64,000 nucleotides of DNA from an uncultured Thermoanaerobaculia bacterium (GTDB lineage: Bacteria > Acidobacteriota > Thermoanaerobaculia > Multivoradales > Multivoraceae): positions 2,086,859-2,150,858 of the forward strand of contig OX638294.1 of NCBI GenBank assembly GCA_951812325.1, in the 5' to 3' direction. The position numbers were made by a program, and so were the translations under genes. This document shows, piece after piece, positions 17,655 through 25,575 of the stretch. Numbering within the stretch: the first letter of the stretch is position 1; every line of letters starts with the position of its first letter. The notes below the pieces were generated by a model, which had not been told where the DNA came from, made no database searches, and saw only the letters and a list, made by a program, of their open reading frames with translations.

Positions 17655-17720
17655 TCAGTCCGCGATACGCTCCTCATCGCGCCTTGTTGGACGGAACCCC
17701 GCCGCTCTCGGTACAATGCG
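17655..17720. repeat. MITE-like element, right-end fragment
   Basis: The words GCGATACGCTCCT, ATCGCGCCTTGTTGGACGG and CCGCTCTCGGTAC match the right half of the element at 2054-2301. The terminal TGCCACGGGCTG is missing. It lies in the gap before the secreted protein pair. Confidence 0.5.
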
Positions 17721-17772
17721 GAGTTTGCCGCGGACGCTTCCCGCCCACCAGAAGAAACGAGGAAAACTGAAG

Positions 17773-18756
17773 ATGAAGTTGTTGGCGTTGGTTCTCGCCG
17801 TGTTGTCGTTCCACGCCGCTGACGGGGTGTTGACCGCTCAAGAAGGGCGCAACGAACCCTCCGGCCATCCTCGCTACTTCGCGGGCAAGGTTGACGACAT
17901 CGGTGTCCATGGCCATGAATGGACCGCGGCATCGGCCGCTCTGACCAGCGATGGGTCGGTGAAGTCATCGGGGATCAACTGGCGTCTACGGGAAGGCCTC
18001 GAATGGCAGCTTCAGAGGGGCGCCGTCGCGAACGGACTGAAAGAAGGCGAAGTTCCTGTCAATGACGATTGGTGCGCTCCACACCGGTCATCCCGCGGCA
18101 TCCATGTCCAGAATGAGCAGGATGGTCGCTTCAGTTCTGCACTACTGCTATCGGAAGTGGCGGTGACCGCCACGCTGAAGGCGGCAGCGCCGGGGTTTTT
18201 CACGAACGGCAACCCCGGAGTGATGTTCTCGCTATCCGATGTGGTGCCGCTGCATTCGGGGTCGGAGCCTGTTGACCATGTGTTGGTGCCTTTCGACCGC
18301 CTGGTGATACGAGACCGCGTATTCTGTGCGGTGACCCCTTCCGAGTCCCGGTGGAGCCGAAGAAGCCACCCCGGGGTCGGAGACCGTGTAGTGATTCTCG
18401 GCGAACGTGGCGAACGCGGTGTGGTGCGAACAGGAGCCTGGTGGAGCCATTTGGGCTACCTGGCATTGGTGGACGACAACGAGGCGCTGCATTGGGATTC
18501 CCTGATGCATGAACGTGCTGGAAGGCCCGGAAGCCTCCCCTCTCTGCGTCTGCGCGTTGAGGAAGCTGTGTCGGGAGGGCTGTTCAACATGACAGCGCAC
18601 CTTGTGTCCCTGGAGTACGGTTCGCCAGAGCGGGTGCAGTTCACCAGGATGTTGCGACGGAACGAGCCCAACGGCTGTCGAGTCACCGCTGCGGCACTGT
18701 CCGAGGATGGTCACAAGTGGATGCCCGAGCGCATCGTCTGCCCTCCTGAGAGATGA
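17773..18756 (+). CDS. Secreted protein of unknown function
   Basis: 327 residues with a clear signal peptide (MKLLALVLAVLSFHAADGVL, cleavage likely after TAQ). The mature part has no family I know. It reads as mostly beta (SALLLSEVAVTATLKAA, DHVLVPFDRLVIRDRVF, VGDRVVILGERGERGVV) with few cysteines. The ATG at 17773 follows GAGG at 17759. The next gene starts four bases after its stop, so it and the metzincin form a two-gene unit. Base composition is less GC-rich than in the housekeeping neighbours. It could be an inhibitor, chaperone or substrate of the adjacent protease; that is inference from position only. Confidence 0.75.
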   Translation: MKLLALVLAVLSFHAADGVLTAQEGRNEPSGHPRYFAGKVDDIGVHGHEWTAASAALTSDGSVKSSGINWRLREGLEWQLQRGAVANGLKEGEVPVNDDWCAPHRSSRGIHVQNEQDGRFSSALLLSEVAVTATLKAAAPGFFTNGNPGVMFSLSDVVPLHSGSEPVDHVLVPFDRLVIRDRVFCAVTPSESRWSRRSHPGVGDRVVILGERGERGVVRTGAWWSHLGYLALVDDNEALHWDSLMHERAGRPGSLPSLRLRVEEAVSGGLFNMTAHLVSLEYGSPERVQFTRMLRRNEPNGCRVTAAALSEDGHKWMPERIVCPPER

Positions 18757-18760
18757 CAGG

Positions 18761-19561
18761 ATGAGAAGACTCCTTCTGAGGTGTTGTTGCCTGTCGGCAG
18801 GTCTGTTCCTGGCAAGTGAGACCGCGGCACAACCGGGCTGCAAGGTGCCCGTAAGCACCACCTCCGCACCGTCCAGGATCCATTTCACGGGAGATGATCT
18901 CGGCATTGATTGGGACGCTATTCAAGTGGGCGCCTCGGCTTGGACAAGATGCAGCGCCGCGCCCCAGTTCTCTTACGGCGGAATCAAGTTGCAGGCCGGG
19001 TTCTCTCGTGTTTCAGTGTCGATTGTTCCGAAGAGCCAAATGGTCTGGGAGAGGGCCTGTGCAGAGGCAGGAGTGGGGATACTCAAGATCAATGAGGACG
19101 GCCCCCGGGCTTGCGCCACCAAGACATGGTTGGTCTATGTGCATGAGGTCGGCCATGTGCTTGGACTACAGCATGCAAGAGGGGACACGTGCGGTCCTCA
19201 GGGAGGGAAGCCGGGCAACATCATGTGGGAGTTCGCAGGTAGGGTTTCCGACAACGTCGCGGTCACACAGGAAGCTTGTGCGGCTGTACGGGCTGCCAGG
19301 GGCATTGCACCTCCTCCCCCTCCGGGCGGCGGCGGCGACGGGCCCGGAGGCGGCAATCCCGGCGGCGGCGACGGGCCCGGAACGGGGACGGACCGGTGTG
19401 TCGACCATCCGGGCACCCCAGGTTGCCCATTGGACTGCGACGCAAACCCGCACGACCCCAGGTGCGGGGACTCTGACGTCTGCGAGTACTACCCGACTTC
19501 TGGCGGCGGCTTCACCCCCTCTCCCGACAACTCCGAGGAATGTTCACCGCTACCGCTCTAG
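18761..19561 (+). CDS. Secreted metzincin (matrixin-like) zinc metalloprotease
   Basis: 266 residues. A signal peptide (LLLRCCCLSAGLFLASETAA) precedes a short catalytic domain with HEVGHVLGLQH near residue 128, the HExxHxxGxxH zinc site. NIMWEF about 25 residues later provides the Met-turn. No long propeptide is visible, so latency, if any, must come from elsewhere. After residue 185 there is a Pro/Gly-rich linker (GGGGDGPGGGNPGGGDGPG) and then a Cys-rich tail with six cysteines (CVDHPGTPGCPLDCDANPHD...). It starts four bases after the unknown secreted gene. Matrixin subfamily is the likely assignment. Confidence 0.85.
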   Translation: MRRLLLRCCCLSAGLFLASETAAQPGCKVPVSTTSAPSRIHFTGDDLGIDWDAIQVGASAWTRCSAAPQFSYGGIKLQAGFSRVSVSIVPKSQMVWERACAEAGVGILKINEDGPRACATKTWLVYVHEVGHVLGLQHARGDTCGPQGGKPGNIMWEFAGRVSDNVAVTQEACAAVRAARGIAPPPPPGGGGDGPGGGNPGGGDGPGTGTDRCVDHPGTPGCPLDCDANPHDPRCGDSDVCEYYPTSGGGFTPSPDNSEECSPLPL

Positions 19562-19721
19562 CCGAGGAAGAGAGGTTCCGCCACGCGGTCGAGATGACGC
19601 TCCACCGCCATGAACGCGGTCGGCGAGAAGGGCTCGGTTGAGGGCGGACAGAGCTACAAGGCCCCCGTGCCACACCGCGTCATCCGGGATGGACTGTTCC
19701 CAAGGTGCTGTCTCCGAGCGT

Positions 19722-20654
19722 CTACCGCTGGCAGCGCGGACAGTAGTACGTGCTGCGGTTGGAGATCACGATGCGGCGGATGCGGGCGCCGCAGCGAACC
19801 GGGCAGGGCTCTCCTTCGCGGCCGTAGACGTCGAGCGAAACCTGAAAGTAGCCCGAGTTGCCCTCGCCGTCGGCAAAGTCGTTGAGCGTCGTGCCGCCCT
19901 GCTCGATCGCATCGCGCAGCACTTCGCGCACCGCCGCGGCAAGAACGTCGAACCGCCGGCGGGCGATCCGAGCCACGGACCGGCGGGGATGGATGCGGGC
20001 ACGGTACAACGCCTCCGAGGCGTAGATGTTGCCGACGCCGACGACGGTTTCCGCGTCCATCAGGAAGCTCTTGGCCGGCGCCCGGCGGCCTCGCGCGAGC
20101 GCTGCAAGGCGAGCGCCGTCGAAGTCTGACCCCAGGGGCTCGACGCCGAGATGGCGAAAGTGCCGGTCGCCGTCGAGATCCCCGGTTGGCGCGACGAAAG
20201 CGAGGCCGAAACGCCGCGGATCGCAGAAGCGCAACCGACGGCCCGAGGCGAGATCGAAGCCCACATGTTCGTGCGCCGCCAACGGTGCGTCCCCGGCGAC
20301 CAGGGTCAAACGGCCGCTCATGCCCAGATGCAATACGAGGGTCAGGCCGCCCGAAGCGGCGGCGCCACGATCTTTCCCCACAACATCGGGCCCGGCGCGG
20401 CCCGCAACCCGGATCGGATCCGTCGCATCGGCAAGATCACGGTGCGGGAGGCGCTCGCCGCCGGTATCGACCAGGAGGTATTTCGCCCGTCGGCGCAGGC
20501 GGCGGACCGTTCGCCCCTGGAGCCGCCGGAGTGCCGGCCCGCAGAGCGGTTCACGCAGGGTCGGGAAGTGGACCTGCACTGCGTCGAACCGGTCGCCCAC
20601 GAGCGGCCGCTCCAGGCTACGGCGGAGCACTTCGACTTCCGGCAGCTCGGGCAC
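19722..20654 (-). CDS. mutM: MutM/Fpg, formamidopyrimidine-DNA glycosylase
   Basis: Base-excision repair glycosylase/AP lyase for 8-oxoguanine and formamidopyrimidines. PELPEVEVLRR after the initiator gives the catalytic Pro2 and Glu3. LHLGMSGRL, the GVGNIYASEALYRARIHP helix-two-turn-helix and the C-terminal zinc finger (CPVRCGARIRRI...YYCPRC) are all present. It is 310 residues against the usual 270. The excess lies in an Arg/Gly-rich insertion near residues 68-105, before LHLGMSG. The GTG at 20654 encodes the initiator right before Pro-Glu. It is the last gene of the rlmH-dksA-like-holA-mutM group. Confidence 0.93.
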   Translation of the reverse strand: MPELPEVEVLRRSLERPLVGDRFDAVQVHFPTLREPLCGPALRRLQGRTVRRLRRRAKYLLVDTGGERLPHRDLADATDPIRVAGRAGPDVVGKDRGAAASGGLTLVLHLGMSGRLTLVAGDAPLAAHEHVGFDLASGRRLRFCDPRRFGLAFVAPTGDLDGDRHFRHLGVEPLGSDFDGARLAALARGRRAPAKSFLMDAETVVGVGNIYASEALYRARIHPRRSVARIARRRFDVLAAAVREVLRDAIEQGGTTLNDFADGEGNSGYFQVSLDVYGREGEPCPVRCGARIRRIVISNRSTYYCPRCQR

Positions 20655-20702
20655 CTCAGTAGCCCGCCGAAGAAGTCACGCCGCAAGAGTGCGGCGTGGA
20701 CA

Positions 20703-22298
20703 TCAGCGTGCGAAGCGGCGGCGACCGCCGGAGCGGCCCCGGGGCGGCCGGGACCGTCGACCCGGCCCCGGGGCGGCCGCCGCTCTCGAAGCTCCCGCGC
20801 GACCTCGGCCGGCTTCCGGCGCACCGCCGCCGCCCGCCACCGTCACGACCAGCGACTCCAGCGCGGTCTCGGCGTCGGCGCTGGCGCCCTTGAGCCGCAC
20901 CTCCGTCTGGAGTATCCGCCAGGGCAGATCCGCGATTGCGCGCGACGAAGCCGGGTCGCGCCGCCTCGAGGCCGCCTGGTAGATGCGGAACAGGCGATAC
21001 GGGTGAACTCGCGCCAACGGGTTGGGGGCGCCGCCCGGGAGTTCAGCGGTCAGCTTCGGCAGGAGACGGGTCTTGAAGCGGTTGAAGCTGCCCTCGGGCG
21101 GAAGCTCGAGCAGCTCGGCGGCGCCGTGCGCCGCCGCCAACTGCTGGCAGAAGCCGGCGAACAGGCCGAAGAAGCGAAACCGCTCCCCGGTGCGGTTGGC
21201 GGCGCCGTCGAGGCGGCGTCGAAGCCCCGCTACCGCCTGGGCCGGCCGTTGCTCGGCAATCGCGTCCAGCAGCTTGAAGGCATCCTCATCGCCACGGTCC
21301 GTCACCATCTCCTCCACCGTCCCAAGGTCGATTCGACCGGCCCGGCCGCGCACGGCGGCGGCCACCTTGCGGTACTCGGCCCCAAAACGGTCCGACGAGT
21401 CGGCGTCCACTCCCGATCCGCCGCGCCCCTCGGGCTTGCGGAGCGTGCGGCGCTCCAGTTCCTGCTTCGCCTCGTGGTCGATCCCGACGCCGGTTTCGCT
21501 CGCCAGTTCCCTCACCAGCGCGTCGAGTCCACCCACGCCGCCCCGGCCGAACGCCAACCCGCCGACATCGAACGTCGCCTTCCTCCCGGCCAGCCGCTGC
21601 ACGATGGGGTGGGCCGGGTCGGCCTGCCGTTCGGCGAACACGAGGGCATGGCCTTCCGGCAGCCCGCCATCGACCATGCGGTCGATTTCCGGCAAGACGC
21701 TGTCCGACCATCCCTCGAGACCCTCGGCCCTCGCGGCTTCGAGCAGCTCCGCCAGGTTCGCGGCAAGTTCGGCCTTCTGTTTCTTCGTCCGGCTGCGCCT
21801 GCCGCGCTTGCGACGTTCTTGGCCTCCGCCCAGGGCCCACGCGGGAAGCGCCGAAACCACTTCGGCAGGAGCGCCGGAATCGGCGGGAACGTCGAACAGC
21901 CGTAACGCCAGCAGGAGCCGGCCGGCTGCTTCCTTCCACTCGGGCGCAAGCGCGCCGCCGACCGGACCGGCCCCGGTCGAATCGAACCGGGCCCCGGCGT
22001 CGTCGATCAGGTCTGCCGCGGCGGCCCTGTCGGCGAAGATCGCGCTGTCGCTGACCAGCGTGACCTTGGCCGAATCGAACAGGGAGAACGTGAACAGATC
22101 GGCCAGAATCGGAGGCAACTCGGCCAGCCCCGCCCCCTTGTACACGGCCACTTCACAGCCGCTGCCGGCCGCCAAGGCATCCGCCAGCTGCGTCGCGGCC
22201 TTCATCGCCACCACGAGCTCGCCGGTCACAAGGTACAGCGGCTGGCGGTCACCGCCTGCGATTCGCGCGACCGCCGCGTCGATCTCGGGTGTCTTCAC
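20703..22298 (-). CDS. holA: DNA polymerase III delta subunit
   Basis: Clamp-loader subunit that opens the beta clamp. The 531-residue protein has the HolA plan: an N-terminal ATPase-like domain without Walker A (PLYLVTGELVVAMKAATQLA; LFTFSLFDSAKVTLVSD), then ALVFAERQADPAHPIVQRL. A C-terminal helical domain follows (DAFKLLDAIAEQRPAQAVAG; FGLFAGFCQQLAAA; HPYRLFRIYQAASR; LQTEVRLKGASADAETALES). It is longer than the usual 340 because of a charged insertion near residue 165 and a Gly/Arg-rich tail of about 50 residues. The GTG start overlaps the stop of the DksA-like gene (GTGA at 22295-22298). Confidence 0.85.
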   Translation of the reverse strand: MKTPEIDAAVARIAGGDRQPLYLVTGELVVAMKAATQLADALAAGSGCEVAVYKGAGLAELPPILADLFTFSLFDSAKVTLVSDSAIFADRAAAADLIDDAGARFDSTGAGPVGGALAPEWKEAAGRLLLALRLFDVPADSGAPAEVVSALPAWALGGGQERRKRGRRSRTKKQKAELAANLAELLEAARAEGLEGWSDSVLPEIDRMVDGGLPEGHALVFAERQADPAHPIVQRLAGRKATFDVGGLAFGRGGVGGLDALVRELASETGVGIDHEAKQELERRTLRKPEGRGGSGVDADSSDRFGAEYRKVAAAVRGRAGRIDLGTVEEMVTDRGDEDAFKLLDAIAEQRPAQAVAGLRRRLDGAANRTGERFRFFGLFAGFCQQLAAAHGAAELLELPPEGSFNRFKTRLLPKLTAELPGGAPNPLARVHPYRLFRIYQAASRRRDPASSRAIADLPWRILQTEVRLKGASADAETALESLVVTVAGGGGAPEAGRGRAGASRAAAAPGPGRRSRPPRGRSGGRRRFAR

Positions 22299-23845
22299 TC
22301 CTCGCTCGGAAGCCGACCCTTCTCCTCGAGCTCCTGGCAGCTGATGCAGTAGGAGGCCCAGGGCACTGCTTCAAGCCGTGCGCGGCCCACGTCGGCGTGG
22401 CAGTGAACGCAAACGCCGAAGCTGCCCTCGTCGAGACGCCCCGTTGCCTCATCGATCCGTTCGAGCAGCGCGCCGTCACTGTCGGACAGCGAGAAGTTCA
22501 ACTCGCGACTGTAGGCGTGGTTCGCCCGGTCGACGAGATCTTCGGAGCCTTCGCCCGTCGTCGCCCTCAGGCCCGCATGCAGATCGCGGCTGTAGCGACC
22601 GAACAGCTCCCGCCGCTTCTCCTCCAGCCGCTCGCGCACGACGTCCAGATCGACGTCGGCGCCCTTCCGGCGGGAGCCCTGCCCCCGACCGTCGCCCGCG
22701 CGCTCCGGCCTGAGGAGCAGCGTCGGCGCTTTCCGGGGAGGCGCCTTCTTCCGGGCCGCCTTCTTCCGGGCCGCCTGCCGCTTGGCCGCCATCCTGCGAG
22801 CGGCTTCCCGGTCGGCAGCCTCCTTGGCGGCTTTCTCCTTCGCCGCGGCGGCCTCTTCCTGAGGCCTCCTGGCCTCGGCCTCCTCCGCGGCCCGGGATTC
22901 GGCCACCCGCTTCTCCGCCGCGGCGGCAGCACGCTCCGCCTTCCGCGCCACGGCCTTCGCATCGGCCGCGGCCTTCGCGGCCTTCTTGAACGCCGCCGTC
23001 CGGGACGCCGCAACGCGCGCGGCCTTCCGCGCGGCTACGCCCTTCGCCGACGAGTCCCTGGCCGCCGCCTGAGCAGCCGCCTTCCGTTCCGCCGCCTGGG
23101 CAACCGCCTTCTCAGCGGCGGCGCCCGTCGTCCGGACAAGCCTGGCCGACCGTCCTGCTGCCTTCTTCCTGGCGGTCGCTTCCTCCTGCCCCTTGGCCGC
23201 AGCTTCCAACATCCTGGCGGCTTTCCGCTCTGCTCGCGCCACCACCGACTTGCGGGCACGGGCGTCCCGAGCCGCGCGCTTCGCCGTCTCCTCCGCCGTA
23301 CGGAGGCGTTGGGCCGCCGCCTTCGCCTCCCGTGCCAACTCGGTGACCTTCCTGGCCGCCTCTTCCTGTGCCGCGCTGCGCACAGCGGCCTCCCGCTCAG
23401 CCTTCCGAAACAGCGCGGCCAGGGCCTTCTGGTCCTTCGCCGCCTGCTGCGCGGCCGCCTGGCGTGCCTTGGCTGCAGCAGCCGCTTTCTCGGCGGCCCT
23501 GCCGCCCGATGCGGCCGCCCGCTCAGCCTTCCTCGCAGCAGCCCGGCGTTCGGTGGCCGCCCTGGCCGCGGCCTCGGCCGCTTTCTTCTTCGTTTCGGCG
23601 ACCCTGTCCGCTCTGGCGGCCTCGGCAGCCGCCGACTTCTCCGCCCGTGCCGCCTGCTGAGCGTCCGCCTTCTTCCGGGCTGAGGACTTCGCCGCGCGAC
23701 CGGCCACCGCCAGCTTCCGCGCCGCTTCGGCCTTCGCCTTCTTCGCGGCAGCCTGTTCCGCCTCAAGCGGGCGAACCTTGGCCGCTGCCGGCTTGTTCCT
23801 GCTGTCTGCTCCGCTGCTCCGGGCGCTCTTGTCCGCGCTTGCCAC
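22295..23845 (-). CDS. DksA/TraR-type zinc-finger protein with giant Ala/Lys/Arg-rich N-terminus
   Basis: 516 residues. The last 120 residues or so form a DksA/TraR C4 module: a coiled-coil region (VRERLEEKRRELFGRYSRDL), EATGRLDEGSFGVCVHCHAD and YCISCQELEEKG, with C-x2-C...C-x2-C zinc ligands. The preceding 390 residues are almost entirely Ala, Lys, Arg and Glu in histone H1-like runs (AARKKADAQQAARAEK and so on), probably extended helix or a DNA-binding tail. The GTG at 23845 has AGGGGAGA just ahead. DksA members bind the RNA polymerase secondary channel; the tail would add nucleic-acid binding. Coupled to holA. Confidence 0.8.
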   Translation of the reverse strand: MASADKSARSSGADSRNKPAAAKVRPLEAEQAAAKKAKAEAARKLAVAGRAAKSSARKKADAQQAARAEKSAAAEAARADRVAETKKKAAEAAARAATERRAAARKAERAAASGGRAAEKAAAAAKARQAAAQQAAKDQKALAALFRKAEREAAVRSAAQEEAARKVTELAREAKAAAQRLRTAEETAKRAARDARARKSVVARAERKAARMLEAAAKGQEEATARKKAAGRSARLVRTTGAAAEKAVAQAAERKAAAQAAARDSSAKGVAARKAARVAASRTAAFKKAAKAAADAKAVARKAERAAAAAEKRVAESRAAEEAEARRPQEEAAAAKEKAAKEAADREAARRMAAKRQAARKKAARKKAPPRKAPTLLLRPERAGDGRGQGSRRKGADVDLDVVRERLEEKRRELFGRYSRDLHAGLRATTGEGSEDLVDRANHAYSRELNFSLSDSDGALLERIDEATGRLDEGSFGVCVHCHADVGRARLEAVPWASYCISCQELEEKGRLPSEE

Positions 23846-23865
23846 TTCTTCTCCCCTCACGCGGC

Positions 23866-24339
23866 TCAATGAAACGGTCGCCGATGATAGTTGATTCCCT
23901 CCAGGATCGTGAAGGAACGGTAGATTTGCTCGAAGACGGTCAGGCGGGCTAGCTCGTGAGGGAGCGTCAGAGGCCCCAGAGACAGCCGGAAGCGCGATGT
24001 CATCTGCAGCTCGCCCTCGAGTCCCAGATCGGACCCGACGATCCACGCGACCGGCCTCTGCCAATCGGTACGCAGTCGTCCGACCTCCGCCGCGAGGGCG
24101 CGTGAACTCAGGCTCCGGCCCTTCCGGTCCAGGCACACCGTCCACGCCCCGGCTGGCAGGACGGCCCGAATGGCGTTCCCCTCGAGCCGAAGGCGGGTCC
24201 GACCGGCTCCGCGCGCGGGACGCACGACCTGCTCCCGCACCGGGGCGAACCTCCCGATCCGCTGCCGGTACTCGCCGCAGAGGGACTCCCAGGGCTCACG
24301 CCGGCGACCGACCCAGATCACGACGATCTCGAACGCCAC
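23866..24339 (-). CDS. rlmH: RlmH, 23S rRNA (pseudouridine-1915 N3)-methyltransferase
   Basis: SPOUT-class methyltransferase that modifies helix 69 of 23S rRNA. 157 residues from the GTG at 24339, matching the normal 155. Seen: FEIVVIWVGRRREPWESLC at the start, CLDRKGRSLSSRALAAEVG, the VGSDLGLEGEL knot segment (usually IGGAxG), and the C-terminal TLPHELARLTVFEQIYRSFT followed by ILEGINYHR. No in-frame ATG is available; a second GTG five codons upstream is possible. It leads the rlmH to mutM group and diverges from the alpha/beta-hydrolase-like gene with 76 bases between starts. Confidence 0.88.
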   Translation of the reverse strand: MAFEIVVIWVGRRREPWESLCGEYRQRIGRFAPVREQVVRPARGAGRTRLRLEGNAIRAVLPAGAWTVCLDRKGRSLSSRALAAEVGRLRTDWQRPVAWIVGSDLGLEGELQMTSRFRLSLGPLTLPHELARLTVFEQIYRSFTILEGINYHRRPFH

Positions 24340-24415
24340 TGCGCCATTATGCACACCGTTCCGACGCTTACCGCGTCGGCAAGGCAGGCAGGTCTGCGCT
24401 GCTATTGTCCGCGTG

Positions 24416-25429
24416 ATGGCAAGGTCCGCCGACCAGGAACTGAAGCGCCTGCGCAGGCGCCGTGTGACCCGCGGCCTGATTCTGGGCGGGCTGGCGCTCG
24501 GAGCGCCCGCGGTCATCAACACGATGGTCGCGCGCCGGGCCGCGAGGCTCCCCCGACCCCGGTGGGGCGCCACCCGGCACGTCGAGATCGACGGGAAGCG
24601 GCTGGCGTACGTCCACATGCCCCGGTCCGGCCAGGGCTCCACGCGGCCCATGGTCCTTCTTCACACGTTCGGACCCGGCCACACCGGGCTGCTCTGGCGC
24701 GAAGCGGCGGAACGTCTCGCGTGCAGTCACGACTGCTTCGTCCCCGACTGGCTCGGTTGGGGCGACTCGGAGCGCCACGCCCAGCGCTACACGGCCGCGC
24801 TCTACATTGAACTGCTCGACCGCTTCCTGAAGGAGGTGATCGGCGAACCTGCGGTCCTCGTGGCCCCCCATCGCGCCGCCGCCTACGCCGTTCAGGTGAC
24901 CCTGAACGCGCCCCGGCGGGTGGCCGCACTGGCGCTCGTCGCGCCTCAGGGCCTGGGCGCCGACGTCATCCAGGACGGAGGAGACCCCGTCCTTCACGCG
25001 CTCCTGCGCGCGCCCCTGCTCGGCACGTCCGCACTGAACCTGGTGACCGGCGAGCGGGCTCTGGAGAACCACCTTCGCCGCGAGACCATGTTCGGAGCCG
25101 AGGGACTAGGCAAACCGGCGGTCGACGCGATGTACCGCGCCAGCCACCTTCCCGGCGCCAGTCACGCGCTGATCGATAGCCTGTGCGGCCGGCTCGGGCA
25201 CCAGCTCGAAGTCGGTTTCGGCGACGAACTCCGGCAGCCGCTGTGGCTGGCATGGGGCCGTCAGGCCACCTACCCGCCGCTCGAGACGGCCGATCTCTGG
25301 CTCCAGGAACTGCCGGAGGCGGACCTGGAAGTCCTGGACGGCTGCCGCAATCTGCCCCACGTCGAACGGCCGGCCCGGTTCGCGGCGGCGCTCACCGCGT
25401 TCATCGAGCGCCAGCGCTTCGCCGCCTGA
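24416..25429 (+). CDS. Alpha/beta-hydrolase-fold protein lacking the catalytic triad
   Basis: 337 residues. A basic N-terminus and one hydrophobic segment (VTRGLILGGLALGAPAVINT) suggest membrane anchoring. The fold is clear: MVLLHTFGPGHTGLLWREAA, CFVPDWLGWGDSERHAQRYT, LYIELLDRFLKEVIGEPAVL. The nucleophile elbow, normally VGHSMGG, reads VAPHRAA. The acid-loop WGREDRIVP equivalent reads WGRQATYPP. The final GHLPHEERP equivalent reads RNLPHVERP. Ser, Asp and His are thus replaced by His, Ala and Asn, so ordinary esterase activity is unlikely. It might be a binding or scaffold protein. The ATG at 24416 is chosen as the first Met; a GTG one codon upstream is possible. Confidence 0.8.
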   Translation: MARSADQELKRLRRRRVTRGLILGGLALGAPAVINTMVARRAARLPRPRWGATRHVEIDGKRLAYVHMPRSGQGSTRPMVLLHTFGPGHTGLLWREAAERLACSHDCFVPDWLGWGDSERHAQRYTAALYIELLDRFLKEVIGEPAVLVAPHRAAAYAVQVTLNAPRRVAALALVAPQGLGADVIQDGGDPVLHALLRAPLLGTSALNLVTGERALENHLRRETMFGAEGLGKPAVDAMYRASHLPGASHALIDSLCGRLGHQLEVGFGDELRQPLWLAWGRQATYPPLETADLWLQELPEADLEVLDGCRNLPHVERPARFAAALTAFIERQRFAA

Positions 25430-25520
25430 TCGGGGCGGCGCACCCAGAGTCCTTCGCCGTGTCCAGCCCGCACGTTCCACCGGTGTCCCGCTGCGGCCGC
25501 GGATCCGCCAGCTCGCTGAA

Positions 25521-25565
25521 GGGCGCGCGGACCGGTTCAAGGGCGGCGCAGGACGCGCCATCCGG
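25521..25565. repeat. Short hairpin repeat ahead of ileS
   Basis: GGGCGCGCGGACCGGTTCAA followed by GGCGC...GCGCC. Same family as 2897-2950 and 30711-30760. It ends ten bases before the chosen ileS start, so it forms most of that gene's leader. Confidence 0.55.
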
Positions 25566-25575
25566 ATTTCCGTTT

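Noticed and set aside
17608..17772. tRNA-like or small RNA gene in the gap
   Set aside because: No cloverleaf pairing or TTCRA loop could be found; the gap is explained by a repeat fragment and a leader.
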